Translations under genes and position numbers: made by a program | Notes under the pieces: generated by a model | The model's database searches: none | What the model saw: the letters and a program-made list of their open reading frames with translations, nothing else | Told to the model about the DNA's origin: nothing | DNA from: Vibrio sp. RE86 | GTDB lineage: Bacteria > Pseudomonadota > Gammaproteobacteria > Enterobacterales > Vibrionaceae | Direction: 5' to 3' | DNA length: 64,000 bases | Assembly (NCBI RefSeq): GCF_013114545.1 | Contig: NZ_VTXI01000003.1 | Location: forward strand, 207,961-271,960 | In this document: positions 18,308 to 33,308 of the stretch, piece after piece | Numbering within the stretch: the first letter of the stretch is position 1 | Layout: every line of letters begins with the position of its first letter

Positions 18308-19900
18308 CTACGCCGTTTCAGCGACTTTTGCTGGTGATGGGTTGCGGATTAGGAAATCAAACGCACCTAAGCTTGCTTTCGCGCCTTCACCCATCGCGAT
18401 GATGATCTGTTTGTAAGGAACGGTTGTTACGTCACCTGCGGCAAACACACCTTTCATCGTTGTTGCACCGTGCGCATCAATTTCAATCTCACCGCGCGGT
18501 GATAGCTCAACCTTAGTGCCTTTTAGCCATTCGCTGTTTGGCATTAGACCGATTTGAACAAAGATACCCGCCAGCTCAATCTGTTTCAGTTCGCCAGTAT
18601 TACGGTCTTTGTACTCTAGACCTGTTACTCGGTTCCCATCACCCAGCACTTGTGTGGTTTGTGCCATTTTGATGATTTCGATGTTTGGTGTTGCGTTCGC
18701 TTTGTCGATAAGCACTTGGTCAGCGCGAAGCGTGTCAGCAAACTCTAGTACCGTTACGTGCTCTACAATGCCCGCTAGGTCGATTGCCGCTTCGATGCCT
18801 GAGTTACCACCACCGATTACGGCTGTTTTCTTACCTTTGAATAGTGGGCCGTCACAGTGTGGGCAGTATGCTACACCTTTGTTGCGGTACTCTTGCTCAC
18901 CTGGAACGTTCATTTCACGCCAGCGCGCACCTGTACTTGTGATTACCGTGCGAGCTTTTAGTACTGCGCCACTTTCAAGTTCAACGTGGATGTAACCATC
19001 TTCTGTGTCTTCCGCATCGATGATGTTAGCAGCGCGCTGCTCTGTCATCACTTCAACACCGTACTCTTTTACGTGCTCTTCTAGGCTTGCTACTAGTTTA
19101 GGACCCGTAGTCGCTTTCACTGAGATGAAGTTTTCAATCGCCATGGTGTCCATCACCTGACCACCAAATCGGTCTGCAACCACACCAGTACGAATGCCTT
19201 TACGTGCTGCGTAGATTGCTGCTGAAGAACCAGCAGGACCACCACCAACAACCAGTACATCAAATGGAGCTTGCTCGTTTAGGCTTGCTGCTTTCTTCTC
19301 TGCTGCACCTGAATCCACTTTGTTTAGGATTTCAGCCAGAGACATACGGCCTTGACCAAATAGCTCGCCGTTAATGAATACGCTTGGTACCGCCATGATG
19401 TCACGAGACTTCACTTCGTCTTGGAACGCTGCGCCATCAATCATGGTCGTTTTGATTAGCGGGTTGATTGCCGACATCATGTTGAACGCCTGAACCACTT
19501 CTGGACAGTTCTGACACGATAGTGAGATAAAGATTTCAACGTTTAGCTCACTGTTTAGTTCTTTAATTTGCTCGATAACATCTGCTTCAAGCTTGATAGG
19601 GTGACCACCGCTGTGAAGCAGAGCCAGCACTAGAGACGTAAATTCATGCCCCATTGGCAGACCAGCAAAGCCGATTGCTGTGCCTTTCTCTTGGTTTACA
19701 ACCTGCATGATTGGCTTACGTGCACTTGCGTTGTCGTCGCGAGTCACTTCAATCTTATCGGTCAGTGACGCAATGTCGTTTGCTAGAGCTTCAAGCTTGG
19801 TTGCGGTTTCGCTGCTGTCTAGGCTCAGTACAAGCTGTACATTTGTTTTTAGGTTTTCTAGGTATGCTTTTAGCTGCTGCTTCATTGCTTGGTCTAACAT
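18308..19900 (-). CDS. ahpF: Alkyl hydroperoxide reductase subunit F
   Basis: A 530-residue flavoprotein disulfide reductase that passes electrons from NAD(P)H to AhpC. The N-terminal tandem thioredoxin-like domain has the SCQNC pair (C129, C132). The FAD-binding motif [10 protein letters not shown] starts near residue 219. The reductase-domain disulfide is CPHC (C346, C349). The ATG at 19900 begins MLDQ as in E. coli AhpF; a TTG further upstream is less likely. Unlike in E. coli, it is 535 bases from ahpC, with its own OxyR-type operator at 19995-20031 and a remnant of an unrelated gene in between. It is probably transcribed separately from ahpC. Confidence 0.95.
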   Translation of the reverse strand: MLDQAMKQQLKAYLENLKTNVQLVLSLDSSETATKLEALANDIASLTDKIEVTRDDNASARKPIMQVVNQEKGTAIGFAGLPMGHEFTSLVLALLHSGGHPIKLEADVIEQIKELNSELNVEIFISLSCQNCPEVVQAFNMMSAINPLIKTTMIDGAAFQDEVKSRDIMAVPSVFINGELFGQGRMSLAEILNKVDSGAAEKKAASLNEQAPFDVLVVGGGPAGSSAAIYAARKGIRTGVVADRFGGQVMDTMAIENFISVKATTGPKLVASLEEHVKEYGVEVMTEQRAANIIDAEDTEDGYIHVELESGAVLKARTVITSTGARWREMNVPGEQEYRNKGVAYCPHCDGPLFKGKKTAVIGGGNSGIEAAIDLAGIVEHVTVLEFADTLRADQVLIDKANATPNIEIIKMAQTTQVLGDGNRVTGLEYKDRNTGELKQIELAGIFVQIGLMPNSEWLKGTKVELSPRGEIEIDAHGATTMKGVFAAGDVTTVPYKQIIIAMGEGAKASLGAFDFLIRNPSPAKVAETA

Positions 19901-19994
19901 AATCGTGCCCTTTCCCAATTCTTGTCTTAATTCTTTGTGTTGCGCTCTTTTGCGCTGATGGGGTTAGTTTGCCCCGATCACTAAGATTGGTAAA

Positions 19995-20031
19995 TTCGAA
20001 CGTTTCTATCAGTTTGGTAGGTAAAACCTAT
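19995..20031. promoter_or_regulatory. OxyR-type operator of ahpF
   Basis: Four tetranucleotides at exact 7-base spacing: TTCG 19995-19998, CTAT 20006-20009, GTAG 20017-20020, CTAT 20028-20031. This fits the OxyR pattern ATAG-N7-CTAT-N7-ATAG-N7-CTAT. The flanks resemble those of the ahpC site (21080-21116), including GCCCCGA and GAACGTTTCTAT. It lies 95-131 bases before the ahpF ATG. Confidence 0.72.
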
Positions 20032-20061
20032 TAGCAAAACAATGAGAACAAGCAATGAAAT

Positions 20062-20217
20062 TCAATCAGTCTGAAAGCCAACGACTAACTGAAAACCTTT
20101 TGATGTTAGATACTCTTTTTCACGAGCAAAACGCTTAGGTGCGAACACAGTCGCTGGCGAAGAGGGGGAGAAAAAGCCAATCTTATCGCCGACTTTCAGC
20201 GCCTTTGGGAACATCAT
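20062..20217 (-). pseudogene. Stub of an S66 (LD-carboxypeptidase/MccF-like) peptidase
   Basis: A 51-codon reading frame encodes MMFPKALKVGDKIGFFSPSS, then PATVFAPKRFAREKEYLTSKG, then FQLVVG, and stops. This is the N-terminal signature of S66 peptidases (PxxLxxGDxIGxxxPSSP), which are normally about 300-350 residues long; the catalytic serine region is absent. AGGAG lies upstream of the ATG. It sits between ahpC and ahpF on the same strand. I read it as the leftover of a gene deleted between them. A translated short peptide is possible but unsupported. Confidence 0.7.
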
Positions 20218-20333
20218 ATCTCGAACTCCTCATCTGGATATGCAACAAGCTATATATCTTAGTTTTGTATCACAGCTACAAAGTCGTCACCACTTCCTAT
20301 AAATCAATAAGATAAAAAGGTTCCAAGCACAAA

Positions 20334-20362
20334 AAAGCCACACCGAAATACGATGTGGCTTT
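20334..20362 (-). terminator. Rho-independent terminator of ahpC
   Basis: AAAGCCACA and TGTGGCTTT form the stem, with TTTTTT following on the minus strand. It lies 74 bases after ahpC and supports separate ahpC and ahpF transcripts. Confidence 0.78.
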
Positions 20363-20435
20363 GATGGTTAAGGCGGTACACTGAGCCCTTTAGGAGCGCG
20401 GACTCAATGTACCTTTAACATGTTCTAATCAGTGA

Positions 20436-20993
20436 TTAGATTTTACCTACTAGGTCTAGAGATGGTGCTAGAGTCTCTTCACCTTCTTTCCATTTAGCAG
20501 GGCAAACTTCGCCTGGGTTGTTTGCTACGTACTGCGCTGCTTTCACTTTGCGTAGTAGGTCTTCTGCGTCACGACCGATACCTTCAGCAGTGATTTCCAT
20601 TGCTTGGATAACGCCTTCTGGGTCGATTAGGAACGTTGCGCGGTCTGCAAGACCTTGACCTTCACGCATTACGTTGAAGTTGTTAGTGATAGTGCCTGTT
20701 TGGTCACCCACCATGAAGTACTCGATAGTACCAATCTTGTCTGAAGTGTCGTGCCACGCTTTGTGCGAGAAGTGTGTGTCAGTTGATACTGAGTAAACTT
20801 CTACGCCGCGAGATTGAAGCTCTGCGTATTTTTCTTGTAGGTCTACAAGTTCAGTAGGACATACGAAAGTGAAGTCTGCTGGGTAGAAGAAGAATACTGC
20901 CCACTTACCTTTTACGTCTTGCTCAGTGATTTCTACGAATTCGCCGTTTTTGAATGCCGTTGCGTTGAATGGTTTGATTTCTGTGTTGATCAT
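20436..20993 (-). CDS. ahpC: Alkyl hydroperoxide reductase subunit C (peroxiredoxin)
   Basis: A 185-residue 2-Cys peroxiredoxin close to E. coli AhpC. The peroxidatic cysteine C45 lies in [11 protein letters not shown] and the resolving cysteine C164 in GEVCPAKW. It reduces hydrogen peroxide and organic hydroperoxides and is recycled by AhpF. This is the Prx1 type of vibrios, distinct from Prx2 at 3646. A strong terminator follows it, and an OxyR-type operator lies 87-123 bases before its start. Codon choice suggests high expression. Confidence 0.96.
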   Translation of the reverse strand: MINTEIKPFNATAFKNGEFVEITEQDVKGKWAVFFFYPADFTFVCPTELVDLQEKYAELQSRGVEVYSVSTDTHFSHKAWHDTSDKIGTIEYFMVGDQTGTITNNFNVMREGQGLADRATFLIDPEGVIQAMEITAEGIGRDAEDLLRKVKAAQYVANNPGEVCPAKWKEGEETLAPSLDLVGKI

Positions 20994-21079
20994 GATTCTA
21001 CTCTCTTTCTAATCTAGTGTTTGTGAACGCTGCCTTGCGTCGATGGAGTTATATTGCCCCGAACCACTTAATAGGTAAA

Positions 21080-21116
21080 TTTGAACGTTTCTATTGCTCC
21101 AATAGGAAAAGGCTAT
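21080..21116. promoter_or_regulatory. OxyR-type operator of ahpC
   Basis: TTTG 21080-21083, CTAT 21091-21094, ATAG 21102-21105 and CTAT 21113-21116 are each separated by exactly 7 bases. Three of the four elements match the OxyR consensus perfectly. The position upstream of ahpC fits activation by OxyR, most likely the OxyR1 paralogue, which is not in this window. Confidence 0.78.
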
Positions 21117-21252
21117 CAATTGAAATAGGCAAAACTTATCGTGAGATTCAAACAGGCTTATGAGCAACGAAAGAGAGTCTGAATATGGCGGTTTGCTTAT
21201 CGTTCAGATAAAGTGAGAGTCATTCTATTCAGCAGCCCTACTTTGGCGATTC

Positions 21253-21597
21253 ATGCTTTGCGTCCCGCTAAACAGCTTTGTTCATCGTGTCTATGACAAA
21301 ACTCAGTTCATGGAGTTAGCAAGTCAGCACGAATGTCAGTTAAAAAGAATCCGTCGTTCTCGACATTGGCAACTCAGTGGTGAAGAGCACGCTTTACGCG
21401 CTCTCAAGTCTGCGCTGGTTGATGAACGATCTTTGTGGATAGTCAAAGCGATTGATAAAGCCCTGCCTCTACCTGTCATCGATCTATCCAGCGTGATTTC
21501 TGCCACACCCAACATTACCGTCAAACAGTTAGTTAGCTTATCGGGGTGTAGTTTGTCTGAAGCCAGAATGGCCCTGGATGAGTTCGAAGATTTATAG
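21253..21597 (+). CDS. Conserved hypothetical protein
   Basis: A 114-residue protein that I do not recognise with certainty. The first part is basic (HECQLKRIRRSRHWQLSGE), and the C-terminal 35 residues (ITVKQLVSLSGCSLSEARMALDEF) resemble a small helical, helix-turn-helix or UBA-like fold. From memory, similar short vibrio proteins are sometimes labelled ribosome recycling factor family, but this sequence does not look like a full-length RRF (about 185 residues). There is no signal peptide or membrane span. It is convergent with galM and shares a terminator region with it. Confidence 0.6.
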   Translation: MLCVPLNSFVHRVYDKTQFMELASQHECQLKRIRRSRHWQLSGEEHALRALKSALVDERSLWIVKAIDKALPLPVIDLSSVISATPNITVKQLVSLSGCSLSEARMALDEFEDL

Positions 21598-21624
21598 TCG
21601 AAACGGCTGTGCTGAATCAATAAA

Positions 21625-21648
21625 AAAGCCAGCGTGATTGCTGGCTTT
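21625..21648 (-). terminator. Rho-independent terminator of the gal operon
   Basis: AAAGCCAGC and GCTGGCTTT around GTGATT, with TTTTTT on the minus strand. It lies just beyond galM, the last gene of galETKM. Confidence 0.78.
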
Positions 21649-21658
21649 GTCCTTAGAA

Positions 21659-22717
21659 TCAGAACGTTATCTGATAGGTCGTTTTGTAACGATACTCTTG
21701 GTTGGGCTCAAGAATACAGCTTGGTTGCTGCCATTCAGGGTGATTCGGTGAGTCTGGCAAAAACTGTGTTTCGAGCGCAATCCCTGCATAGTCAGCGTAC
21801 TCTTCGCCATTTCTAGCGGGCGTGCCTGCTAACCAATTTCCCGTATAAAGCTGCATTGCAGGCTTATCCGTTACTACGTTCACAGCCACTTTCTCATCTT
21901 GACTCACTAAGCGAGCAACAGGCACCGTCACATCACGGTTTGGTTCAAACCAATAACTGTGGTCATATCCTTTTGCTGGCTGCTGCTGCTCATCAAGCAG
22001 AAAGTCTTGGGTGATGCTCTTTGCTTGCCTGAAATCAAACCCCGTCCCTTCGACGCTGTCTAGATTGCCAAGCGGAATCCCAGCATCGGTCGTGGGTAAG
22101 TAGTAGTTTGAGTCAATTGTTAGTGTGTGCTGACGCGCATCTAGAGTGCCACCAGCACCGTTGAGATTGAAATAGGCGTGGTTGGTTAAATTAATTGGCG
22201 TTGCTTTATCTGTGTGAGCAATGTACTCAATAGAGAAGTTACCTTCATCATCCAAAAGGTAAGTGACCGAAACCTCTAGGTTACCCGGGAAGCCTTGATC
22301 GCCATCAGGAGAGTGCAAGCTGAAAGTCACGCTATTATTGGCCTGCCTCACAGTCTGCCAACGCAACTTATCAAACCCAGAAACACCGCCATGAAGTGTG
22401 TTACCCGCTTGGTTAGTAACAAGCTGATGACTTTGTCCACTGAGATGAAAAAGACCATTGGCAATGCGGTTTGCATAACGACCAACCGTTACCCCCATGT
22501 AACTTTGTTGGCACTCGAAGTCTGCTATGGCCCCTACACCCAACAAGACTTCACGATGCTCACCGCACGCCAAAGGTAGACGACAACTGAGCCAAGTAGC
22601 CCCGATGTCCATCAACACAATGCTAACCCCCGTTGCATTGGTCAATTCCACGAGCCGAGCAGGCTGACCATCGTAGGCAGGCTGCTCAGTCATTGTTTGG
22701 AAAAGAGGATGGGTCAT
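21659..22717 (-). CDS. galM: Aldose 1-epimerase (mutarotase)
   Basis: A 352-residue beta-sandwich enzyme that interconverts alpha and beta anomers of galactose so that galactokinase receives the alpha form. The GRYANRIANGLF segment, the catalytic histidine in NLTNHAYFNLNGAG and the GYDHSY region are intact. It is the last gene of the Leloir operon, only six bases after galK. beta-Galactosidase releases beta-galactose, so this step links it to the ebg genes next door. Confidence 0.95.
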   Translation of the reverse strand: MTHPLFQTMTEQPAYDGQPARLVELTNATGVSIVLMDIGATWLSCRLPLACGEHREVLLGVGAIADFECQQSYMGVTVGRYANRIANGLFHLSGQSHQLVTNQAGNTLHGGVSGFDKLRWQTVRQANNSVTFSLHSPDGDQGFPGNLEVSVTYLLDDEGNFSIEYIAHTDKATPINLTNHAYFNLNGAGGTLDARQHTLTIDSNYYLPTTDAGIPLGNLDSVEGTGFDFRQAKSITQDFLLDEQQQPAKGYDHSYWFEPNRDVTVPVARLVSQDEKVAVNVVTDKPAMQLYTGNWLAGTPARNGEEYADYAGIALETQFLPDSPNHPEWQQPSCILEPNQEYRYKTTYQITF

Positions 22718-22723
22718 ATTCGA

Positions 22724-23878
22724 TTACTCCACTAGACCCGCACCATCTTTTGCCTGACAAACATAGATTGATTCTTTCAACCCTGTTGCCGCTTGGTATT
22801 TCGCTTCGACCGCTGACTTGACGTCATCCACCAGTTCAGGCGGCATCACAGCAACAATACAGCCACCAAATCCGCCACCAGTCATACGCACACCACCTTG
22901 CTCACCGATCACCTCTTTTACCATTTCAACCAAGGTATCGATCTCTTTTACAGTGATCTCAAAATCGTCGCGCATTGAAGCGTGAGACTGTGCCATTAAC
23001 TCACCCATTCGCTTCATATCATGGGTGCGAAGTGCTTCTGCAGCTTCAACAGTTCGATCGTTTTCTGTAATCACGTGGCGAGCACGCTTTGCAACCAGTG
23101 CATCAAGCTCATTTACTTTAGTATTGAACTGCTCAATAGTCACATCACGCAATGCTTTTACACCAAAGATGCGAGCCGCTTCTTCACATTGCTCACGACG
23201 AGTGTTGTATTCACTGTCGACCAAACCACGTTTTTTGTTGGAGTTGATGATAACAACGGCCATATCCTCAGGCATGGATACAGCCGTCGTTTCCAAACTA
23301 CGACAATCAAGCAACATCGCGTGATTCTCTATGCCCTCAGCTGAGATCATTTGGTCCATGATTCCGCAATTACATCCGACAAACTCGTTCTCAGCTTGCT
23401 GACCATTGAGTGCGACTTCCGCCTGAGAAATCTCAAGGTTGTAGAGCACTTTAAACGTTTGACCGATCACGACTTCGAGTGCAGCTGACGAACTTAAACC
23501 CGCCCCTTGAGGCACGTTACCGCTCACTGAGATGTCGGCGCCTTTGAACTCATAACCACGACCAATCAAACATTTCACTACGCCTCGAATGTAGTTGGAC
23601 CACATCTTATCTTGCTGAAAAGTGATCTCTTGTGTGATGTCGAACTCATCCACTTCGTTCCCGTAATCCACCGAGACAACACGAACGATGTTATCGTCAC
23701 GCTTCGCAGCGGCGACCATGGTTTGGTAGTCGATAGCACATGGGAGAACAAAGCCATCGTTGTAGTCTGTGTGCTCACCGATTAGGTTTACCCGACCAGG
23801 TGCTTGAACAAAATGACTTGGTGCATAGCCTAGCACTTGCTCAAAAGAGGTTTTTACTGCTTGGATTAGATCAGACAT
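22724..23878 (-). CDS. galK: Galactokinase
   Basis: A 384-residue GHMP-family kinase that makes galactose 1-phosphate. The signature [16 protein letters not shown] lies near the N-terminus, the ATP-binding [12 protein letters not shown] in the middle, and [14 protein letters not shown] near the C-terminus. It is followed at once by galM. A 187-base spacer with an ERIC-like element separates it from galT upstream, which could affect the balance between the two genes. Confidence 0.97.
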   Translation of the reverse strand: MSDLIQAVKTSFEQVLGYAPSHFVQAPGRVNLIGEHTDYNDGFVLPCAIDYQTMVAAAKRDDNIVRVVSVDYGNEVDEFDITQEITFQQDKMWSNYIRGVVKCLIGRGYEFKGADISVSGNVPQGAGLSSSAALEVVIGQTFKVLYNLEISQAEVALNGQQAENEFVGCNCGIMDQMISAEGIENHAMLLDCRSLETTAVSMPEDMAVVIINSNKKRGLVDSEYNTRREQCEEAARIFGVKALRDVTIEQFNTKVNELDALVAKRARHVITENDRTVEAAEALRTHDMKRMGELMAQSHASMRDDFEITVKEIDTLVEMVKEVIGEQGGVRMTGGGFGGCIVAVMPPELVDDVKSAVEAKYQAATGLKESIYVCQAKDGAGLVE

Positions 23879-23940
23879 AGGTAATTCTCAAACTTTCTTA
23901 TTCTTTAATAGCAGCTCGAATTTCAAGCCTCAATAATGAC

Positions 23941-24066
23941 ACCTCTTAGATAGTTGGAGTTGCAGCTAGGCGACAAACAAATTCAACCCTATGAGCATAG
24001 ATCTTCTATGTGATTAGGGGGAATTTGTGCAGTCAACAACGCTGCAGCTTCAAATATGACAGAGGT
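23941..24066. repeat. ERIC-like element in the galT-galK spacer
   Basis: A 126-base imperfect palindrome with terminal inverted repeats ACCTCT (23941) and AGAGGT (24061-24066); the outer 26 bases of each arm agree at about 20 positions. The inner core GAGCATAG...CTATGTGATTAGGG and the arm GCTGCAGCTTC-AATATGAC correspond to the enterobacterial repetitive intergenic consensus, which is about 126 bases long and known in vibrios. The last base overlaps the galT stop codon, so the element was probably inserted or exchanged at that point. It is transcribed within the gal mRNA and would fold into a long hairpin. Confidence 0.78.
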
Positions 24067-25118
24067 TACTGTTCTTTGTAGTGGGTATCGCTTACATCAC
24101 GCAGACGCTGCGCCGCTTGTTCTGCGGTCAAGTCACGCTGACTCTCAGCCAGCATCTCATAACCAACCATAAACTTACGCACCGTTGCGCTACGAAGCAG
24201 TGGTGGGTAGAACAGAGCATGAAGTTGCCAATGTTCGATATCGGTGCCTTCGTCAAAGAACGGTGCATAATGCCAGCCCATTGAGTACGGGAACGAGCAT
24301 TGGAACAAGTTATCGTAGCGACTGGTCAGCTTCTTAATCGCAACCGCCAAATCACCGCGCTGCGCTTCACTCAACTCACTCATGCGACGGATATGGGTTT
24401 TCGGCAATAGCATGGTCTCAAATGGCCACGCAGCCCAGTAAGGAACAAGTGCCACCCAATGTTCAGTTTCGACCACAATGCGTGAACCATCTTTCAGCTC
24501 CGATTGGACGTAATCCACCAACAAATTTGAACCATGCTCTTGGTAGTAGGCTTTGAGGTTGTGCTCTTTACGTTCGATTTCGTTTGGCAAAAAGCTGTTC
24601 GCCCAGATCTGACCGTGAGGGTGAGGTTGAGAGCAGCCCATTGCTTCACCTTTGTTCTCAAATGCTTGAACCCAAACATACTCTTTACCTAGCTCTTCTA
24701 TTTGTCCGTTCCAGGTATCAATCACACCGCGAATTTTCTCAACCGGCAGCTCTGGCAAGGTTTTACTGTGATCAGACGAAAAACAAATCACGCGACTGAG
24801 TCCGCGAACACCCTGAGTTTTAAATAACGGGTTGTCTGATTCAGGCGCATCAGGCGAGTCTGTCATCAGCGCCGCAAAGTCATTACTAAACACATAAGTG
24901 CCTTGGTAGTCTGGGTTCACATCACCCGAAATGCGTTCATTGGTCGGGCACAAAAAGCATTTTTCGTCATAGCTCGGCAGCTCATCGGTTGACGGTTTCT
25001 CATCGGCACCACTCCATGGGCGCTTGGCACGATGAGGGGAAATAAGGATCCACTGCCCCGTTAATGGGTTATAGCGGCGATGTGGATGGTCCACTGGATT
25101 AAACTCAACATTCGACAT
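24066..25118 (-). CDS. galT: Galactose-1-phosphate uridylyltransferase
   Basis: A 350-residue enzyme of the HIT superfamily that exchanges UMP between UDP-glucose and galactose 1-phosphate. The active-site HPHGQ motif is present in [12 protein letters not shown]. The metal-binding region [12 protein letters not shown] near residue 55 is also typical. The N-terminus [20 protein letters not shown] is diagnostic. It is second in galETKM. Its stop codon touches the ERIC-like repeat. Confidence 0.97.
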   Translation of the reverse strand: MSNVEFNPVDHPHRRYNPLTGQWILISPHRAKRPWSGADEKPSTDELPSYDEKCFLCPTNERISGDVNPDYQGTYVFSNDFAALMTDSPDAPESDNPLFKTQGVRGLSRVICFSSDHSKTLPELPVEKIRGVIDTWNGQIEELGKEYVWVQAFENKGEAMGCSQPHPHGQIWANSFLPNEIERKEHNLKAYYQEHGSNLLVDYVQSELKDGSRIVVETEHWVALVPYWAAWPFETMLLPKTHIRRMSELSEAQRGDLAVAIKKLTSRYDNLFQCSFPYSMGWHYAPFFDEGTDIEHWQLHALFYPPLLRSATVRKFMVGYEMLAESQRDLTAEQAAQRLRDVSDTHYKEQ

Positions 25119-25285
25119 TTTAATTACTCAATTATTTGCTTTGGTGCTACACCAAAAATCATCAATCTGCTTCAAGAGATTCTCTACTCCGCTCGTCCCT
25201 CGCTCTAGGGAATGGCAAGGTGTGCATTTCACTAAAAGTTGCCACTCAGACGCAAAGTTACGAGACATCTGGAACCCCAAATTCA
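25119..25285. other. Spacer between galE and galT with repeat-like sequence
   Basis: The 167-base spacer is unusually long for an operon and carries no gene that I can support. It contains AGAGATTCTCT followed by CTCGCTCTAGGGAATGGCAAGG, which reminds me of degenerate intergenic repeats in vibrios. I could not compare copies, so this is only a suggestion. Confidence 0.3.
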
Positions 25286-26296
25286 TTAGTATCCGTTTGG
25301 ATTATTAGACTGCCACTTCCACGTGTCGGCGGTCATCTCATCGACACTGCGGGTCGCTTTCCAGCTCAACTCTCGCTCCGCCTTTTCTGTGCTTGCCCAA
25401 CACTCAGCAATATCACCAGCGCGACGAGGACAGACTTCGTAAGGTACTGATGCACCACACGCTTTACCGAATGCTTCCACCATCTCCAAGACGCTTGAAC
25501 CTTTCCCCGTACCTAGGTTGTAGATATGTAAGCCAGACTTCTCGCCAACTGCTTTAAGTGCAGCAATATGGCCATCAGCCAAATCCATGACATGAATGTA
25601 GTCACGAACGCCAGTACCATCTGGGGTTGGGTAGTCGTTACCAAAGACAGACAAGTGCTCTCTGCGGCCAACGGCAACTTGTGCAATGAACGGCATTAAA
25701 TTGTTTGGGATGCCCTGTGGGTCTTCGCCCATAGAACCTGAAGGATGCGCACCGACCGGGTTGAAGTAGCGCAAAAGGGTAATACTCCAGTCGGATTCTG
25801 CATTGAATAGATCAGAGAGACACTCTTCCACCATGTATTTACTGCGGCCATACGGGTTGGTCGTCGCACCGGTTGGTGAATCTTCAGTGATTGGCACTAC
25901 ATCAGGGTCACCATACACCGTTGCTGACGAGCTAAAGACGATACTTTTGACGCCCGCTTTTCTCATCGACCGAGCCAAAACTAAGGTGCCGTTTACGTTG
26001 TTATCGTAATATTCCAATGGTTTTGTGACAGATTCGCCAACCGCTTTTAGACCTGCGAAATGGATAACCGCTTGAATATCATGCTGCTCAAAGACACCGT
26101 CTAGGAAGGCCTCGTCGCGAATATCTCCTTGGTAAAACATCGGCTTGGAACCAGCAAGCGCTTCAATACGCTCCAAGACCTCTTGCTTTGCATTGCATAA
26201 GTTGTCGACGATAATTGGTTCCATTCCCGCTGCTATCATCTGAACGCAGGTATGACTGCCGATGTAGCCCATACCACCTGTCACTAACACTTTCAC
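25286..26296 (-). CDS. galE: UDP-glucose 4-epimerase
   Basis: A 336-residue short-chain dehydrogenase/reductase that interconverts UDP-glucose and UDP-galactose using bound NAD. The N-terminal GGMGYIGSHT glycine-rich motif and the catalytic YGRSK (YxxxK) are present, with SSSATVYGDP before it. It is the first gene of galETKM. A near-consensus GalR operator lies 110-125 bases upstream. UDP-galactose is also used for surface polysaccharide synthesis. Confidence 0.97.
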   Translation of the reverse strand: MKVLVTGGMGYIGSHTCVQMIAAGMEPIIVDNLCNAKQEVLERIEALAGSKPMFYQGDIRDEAFLDGVFEQHDIQAVIHFAGLKAVGESVTKPLEYYDNNVNGTLVLARSMRKAGVKSIVFSSSATVYGDPDVVPITEDSPTGATTNPYGRSKYMVEECLSDLFNAESDWSITLLRYFNPVGAHPSGSMGEDPQGIPNNLMPFIAQVAVGRREHLSVFGNDYPTPDGTGVRDYIHVMDLADGHIAALKAVGEKSGLHIYNLGTGKGSSVLEMVEAFGKACGASVPYEVCPRRAGDIAECWASTEKAERELSWKATRSVDEMTADTWKWQSNNPNGY

Positions 26297-26405
26297 AATC
26301 GCATCTCCAAAACTGTTTATTTACCTATCTGTGCCGCAGTGCACCGTTATCTGCTAAAAAGTCTAGCAGCCAAACTCAGCAGAGATCCGTGATCAACACC
26401 TCGTT

Positions 26406-26421
26406 ATGTAAACGTTTCCAC
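26406..26421. promoter_or_regulatory. GalR operator upstream of galE
   Basis: ATGTAAACGTTTCCAC matches the GalR/GalS consensus GTGKAANCGNTTNCAC at every defined position except the first. It lies upstream of galE in the 360-base region divergent with ebgR. Confidence 0.75.
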
Positions 26422-26466
26422 AAAAAATCCATCAATTCCCGCACAAATTGAATGGAAATGAATTTA

Positions 26467-26570
26467 TTTAGTAAAGAAAACCACCGCTTTTACCCGAAAT
26501 AACATCATTTAGCGCTCTACAACGCAGGGAACGATGATTAAATGAGCATTGAAACGTATTTTTACTAAAA
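26467..26570. promoter_or_regulatory. TTTAGTAAA half-sites between galE and ebgR
   Basis: TTTAGTAAAG lies at 26467-26476 toward galE, and TTTTTACTAAAA at about 26559-26570 toward ebgR. Both are halves of the full palindrome found before ebgA (27874-27892). They suggest that EbgR may act here too. Confidence 0.4.
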
Positions 26571-26656
26571 ACTGGTGATTACTGACTGGGATTGTTTACA
26601 ATGAAAGCTCAGCATGTATTTGCCCAGTGATTGCACGTATAGGGATATAGAAGTAA

Positions 26657-27640
<984 letters not shown>

Positions 27641-27665
27641 ACACCTCTCTACCCCCTATATTTTT

Positions 27666-27690
27666 AAGCGCTGTCATTCAGCGCTTTTTT
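27666..27690 (+). terminator. Rho-independent terminator of ebgR
   Basis: AAGCGCTG, loop TCATT, CAGCGCTT, then TTTT. The rest of 27641-27966 is the ebgA promoter region. Confidence 0.8.
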
Positions 27691-27798
27691 ATTGTCTGCG
27701 CATATTCCACCAGCAATTACCGCTCAAAAATCACGCAAAAAATCGACGAGAAAACACCGTCCTTATCTCTCCTAAAAGGCAGCACGATATTCTTTTAA

Positions 27799-31512
<3,714 letters not shown>

Positions 31513-31686
31513 ATAAACATAACATCAGGGTCGGCTCAGCTGACCCAACCAATAACTACTACAACCTGAAGGTACTAACGTCACAAAAGCTAATAGCAAC
31601 ACTGGACTCTATCGCGACTTCACATACTATTCGCGCAGGATGACAGAACGCTCAATAGCAGTGTGGCTTAGTACCAAAGGAATTGA

Positions 31687-33141
<1,455 letters not shown>

Positions 33142-33163
33142 TTAACAAGCAAAATGTCTAAAC

Positions 33164-33200
33164 AAAGCCCTCACTCCATATAGTGAGGGCTTTTGTTTTT
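33164..33200 (+). terminator. Rho-independent terminator of ygjI
   Basis: AAAGCCCTCAC and GTGAGGGCTTT form an 11-base-pair stem followed by TTGTTTTT. Confidence 0.85.
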
Positions 33201-33308
33201 ATACCCCATCTGGAATTGGCTAAAAGACGACTGCCCGTTAGGTTAAAAAAGCAATGAGTTAAGTATGTTCTACACTTAGCTAAGAACATACTTAACGTAT
33301 TCATTACT

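Noticed and set aside
18308..19918. TTG start for ahpF at 19918
   Set aside because: The ATG at 19900 begins MLDQ as in known AhpF proteins and has a suitable ribosome-binding site.
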